Shown one piece after another: positions 5,682 to 5,988 of a stretch of 5,988 nucleotides of DNA. Source of the stretch: Candidatus Saccharibacteria bacterium UBA3829. Lineage in GTDB: Bacteria; Patescibacteriota; Saccharimonadia; Saccharimonadales; Saccharimonadaceae. The translations under genes and the position numbers were made by a program. The stretch spans positions 1 to 5,988 of the forward strand of contig DGIF01000060.1 of NCBI GenBank assembly GCA_002393165.1, written 5' to 3'. The notes below the pieces were generated by a model that was not told the origin of the DNA, made no database searches, and saw nothing but the letters and a program-made list of their open reading frames with translations. Every line of letters starts with the position of its first letter. Within the stretch, counting starts at the first letter, position 1.

Positions 5682-5988
5682 GCACCGTAGAGCCGCTCAA
5701 TTGTCCTGCCAAGCTCCCGGATTTGTTCCGGACCCACATTATTAGTCATAACTACCAAGATAAAATGTCGGCCAGTTTGCGTAAAATCTAGAATCGCAGC
5801 ATCATCATAAACATTCCACCGGTTGCTGATATAATCCCATCCAACTTTGTTATACACTAATACGTTGCCGGAAAATCCACTCGGCAAACCTTGGCGCCAA
5901 TCGTAGGTCGTTACCGGCTGGTTCAGAAACGAATCCCACATCGCCGTAACTAGATCAGCGCTTGCAACATCATTATGTTTATAAAATA
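5678..5988 (-). CDS. Beta-lactamase-like serine hydrolase, C-terminal part (N-terminus beyond window)
   Basis: The frame stays open through the right edge, so 102 codons of the C-terminus are visible, ending in TAG at 5680-5678. The visible part begins with a helical stretch (DLVTAMWDSFLNQ), followed by GLPSGFSGNVLVYNKVGW, then DDAAILDF and RHFILVVMTNN, and a closing helix (IRELGRTIERLYG). This order matches the C-terminal half of class A beta-lactamase-like serine hydrolases (Beta-lactamase2 type): helix, the strand with the K-[ST]-G box, two antiparallel strands, last helix. The box reads K-V-G here, so the usual Thr or Ser is replaced by Val. The catalytic SxxK and SxN boxes would lie in the missing part. 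Family members are usually exported and act on cell-wall peptides or beta-lactams; neither activity can be claimed. The ATG at 5941 is internal, because the frame continues upstream of it with family-like sequence. The gene converges on the CAP gene. Confidence 0.75.
   Translation of the reverse strand, partial: FYKHNDVASADLVTAMWDSFLNQPVTTYDWRQGLPSGFSGNVLVYNKVGWDYISNRWNVYDDAAILDFTQTGRHFILVVMTNNVGPEQIRELGRTIERLYGA

Noticed and set aside
5936..5941. ATG at 5941 as the start of a short 87-residue gene
   Set aside because: The frame stays open through the window edge with sequence fitting the helix expected there, so the gene is cut by the window, not short.

Overview
The window is a compact bacterial segment of roughly balanced base composition, with seven genes and almost no spare DNA. 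Both end genes run off the window. Several traits point towards Candidatus Saccharibacteria or another Patescibacteria lineage: short genes joined by 1-8 nt overlaps, extended -10 promoters, two apparently leaderless divergent genes, and mostly surface or membrane proteins of modest size. A Firmicutes or Actinobacteria origin is not excluded. No marker gene (rRNA, ribosomal protein) is present, so the taxon is an inference. The standard bacterial code fits. All six visible stop codons are TAA or TAG, and no in-frame TGA is needed, so UGA-Gly recoding is not indicated.

Layout: (1) 1-551, minus strand: the N-terminal 183 residues of a MacB/LolD-type ABC transporter ATPase, cut by the window edge. 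(2) 552-643: a 92-nt divergent promoter region whose -10 boxes lie so close to both start codons that both mRNAs are probably leaderless. (3) 644-3715, plus strand: a tightly overlapping three-gene operon with a VTC-type polyphosphate polymerase domain protein, a DUF4956 membrane protein and a membrane-anchored extracellular beta-helix protein of the Cthe_2159 (DUF4353) carbohydrate-binding type. (4) 3716-3790: a short intergenic with an extended -10 promoter and a strong Shine-Dalgarno. (5) 3791-5681, plus strand: a two-gene operon with a polytopic membrane protein resembling the 7TM sensor of histidine kinases but lacking any kinase, and an anchored extracellular Ig-like plus CAP/SCP-domain protein. 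(6) 5678-5988, minus strand: the C-terminal 102 residues of a beta-lactamase-like serine hydrolase, converging on the CAP gene with a 4-nt overlap.

How the genes may work together: the first operon looks like a cell-envelope module. A cytosolic CYTH/VTC tunnel enzyme, whose expected basic and metal-binding residues all appear to be present, sits with a membrane protein that could anchor it or pass its product. The third member is an extracellular beta-helix that may bind acidic polysaccharide. Most other genes also point to the envelope: ABC export or lipoprotein-type ATPase, membrane sensor-like protein, secreted CAP protein and serine hydrolase. The most interesting parts are the VTC-DUF4956-Cthe_2159 operon, whose product and physiological role I cannot determine from sequence, and the kinase-less 7TM/CAP pair.
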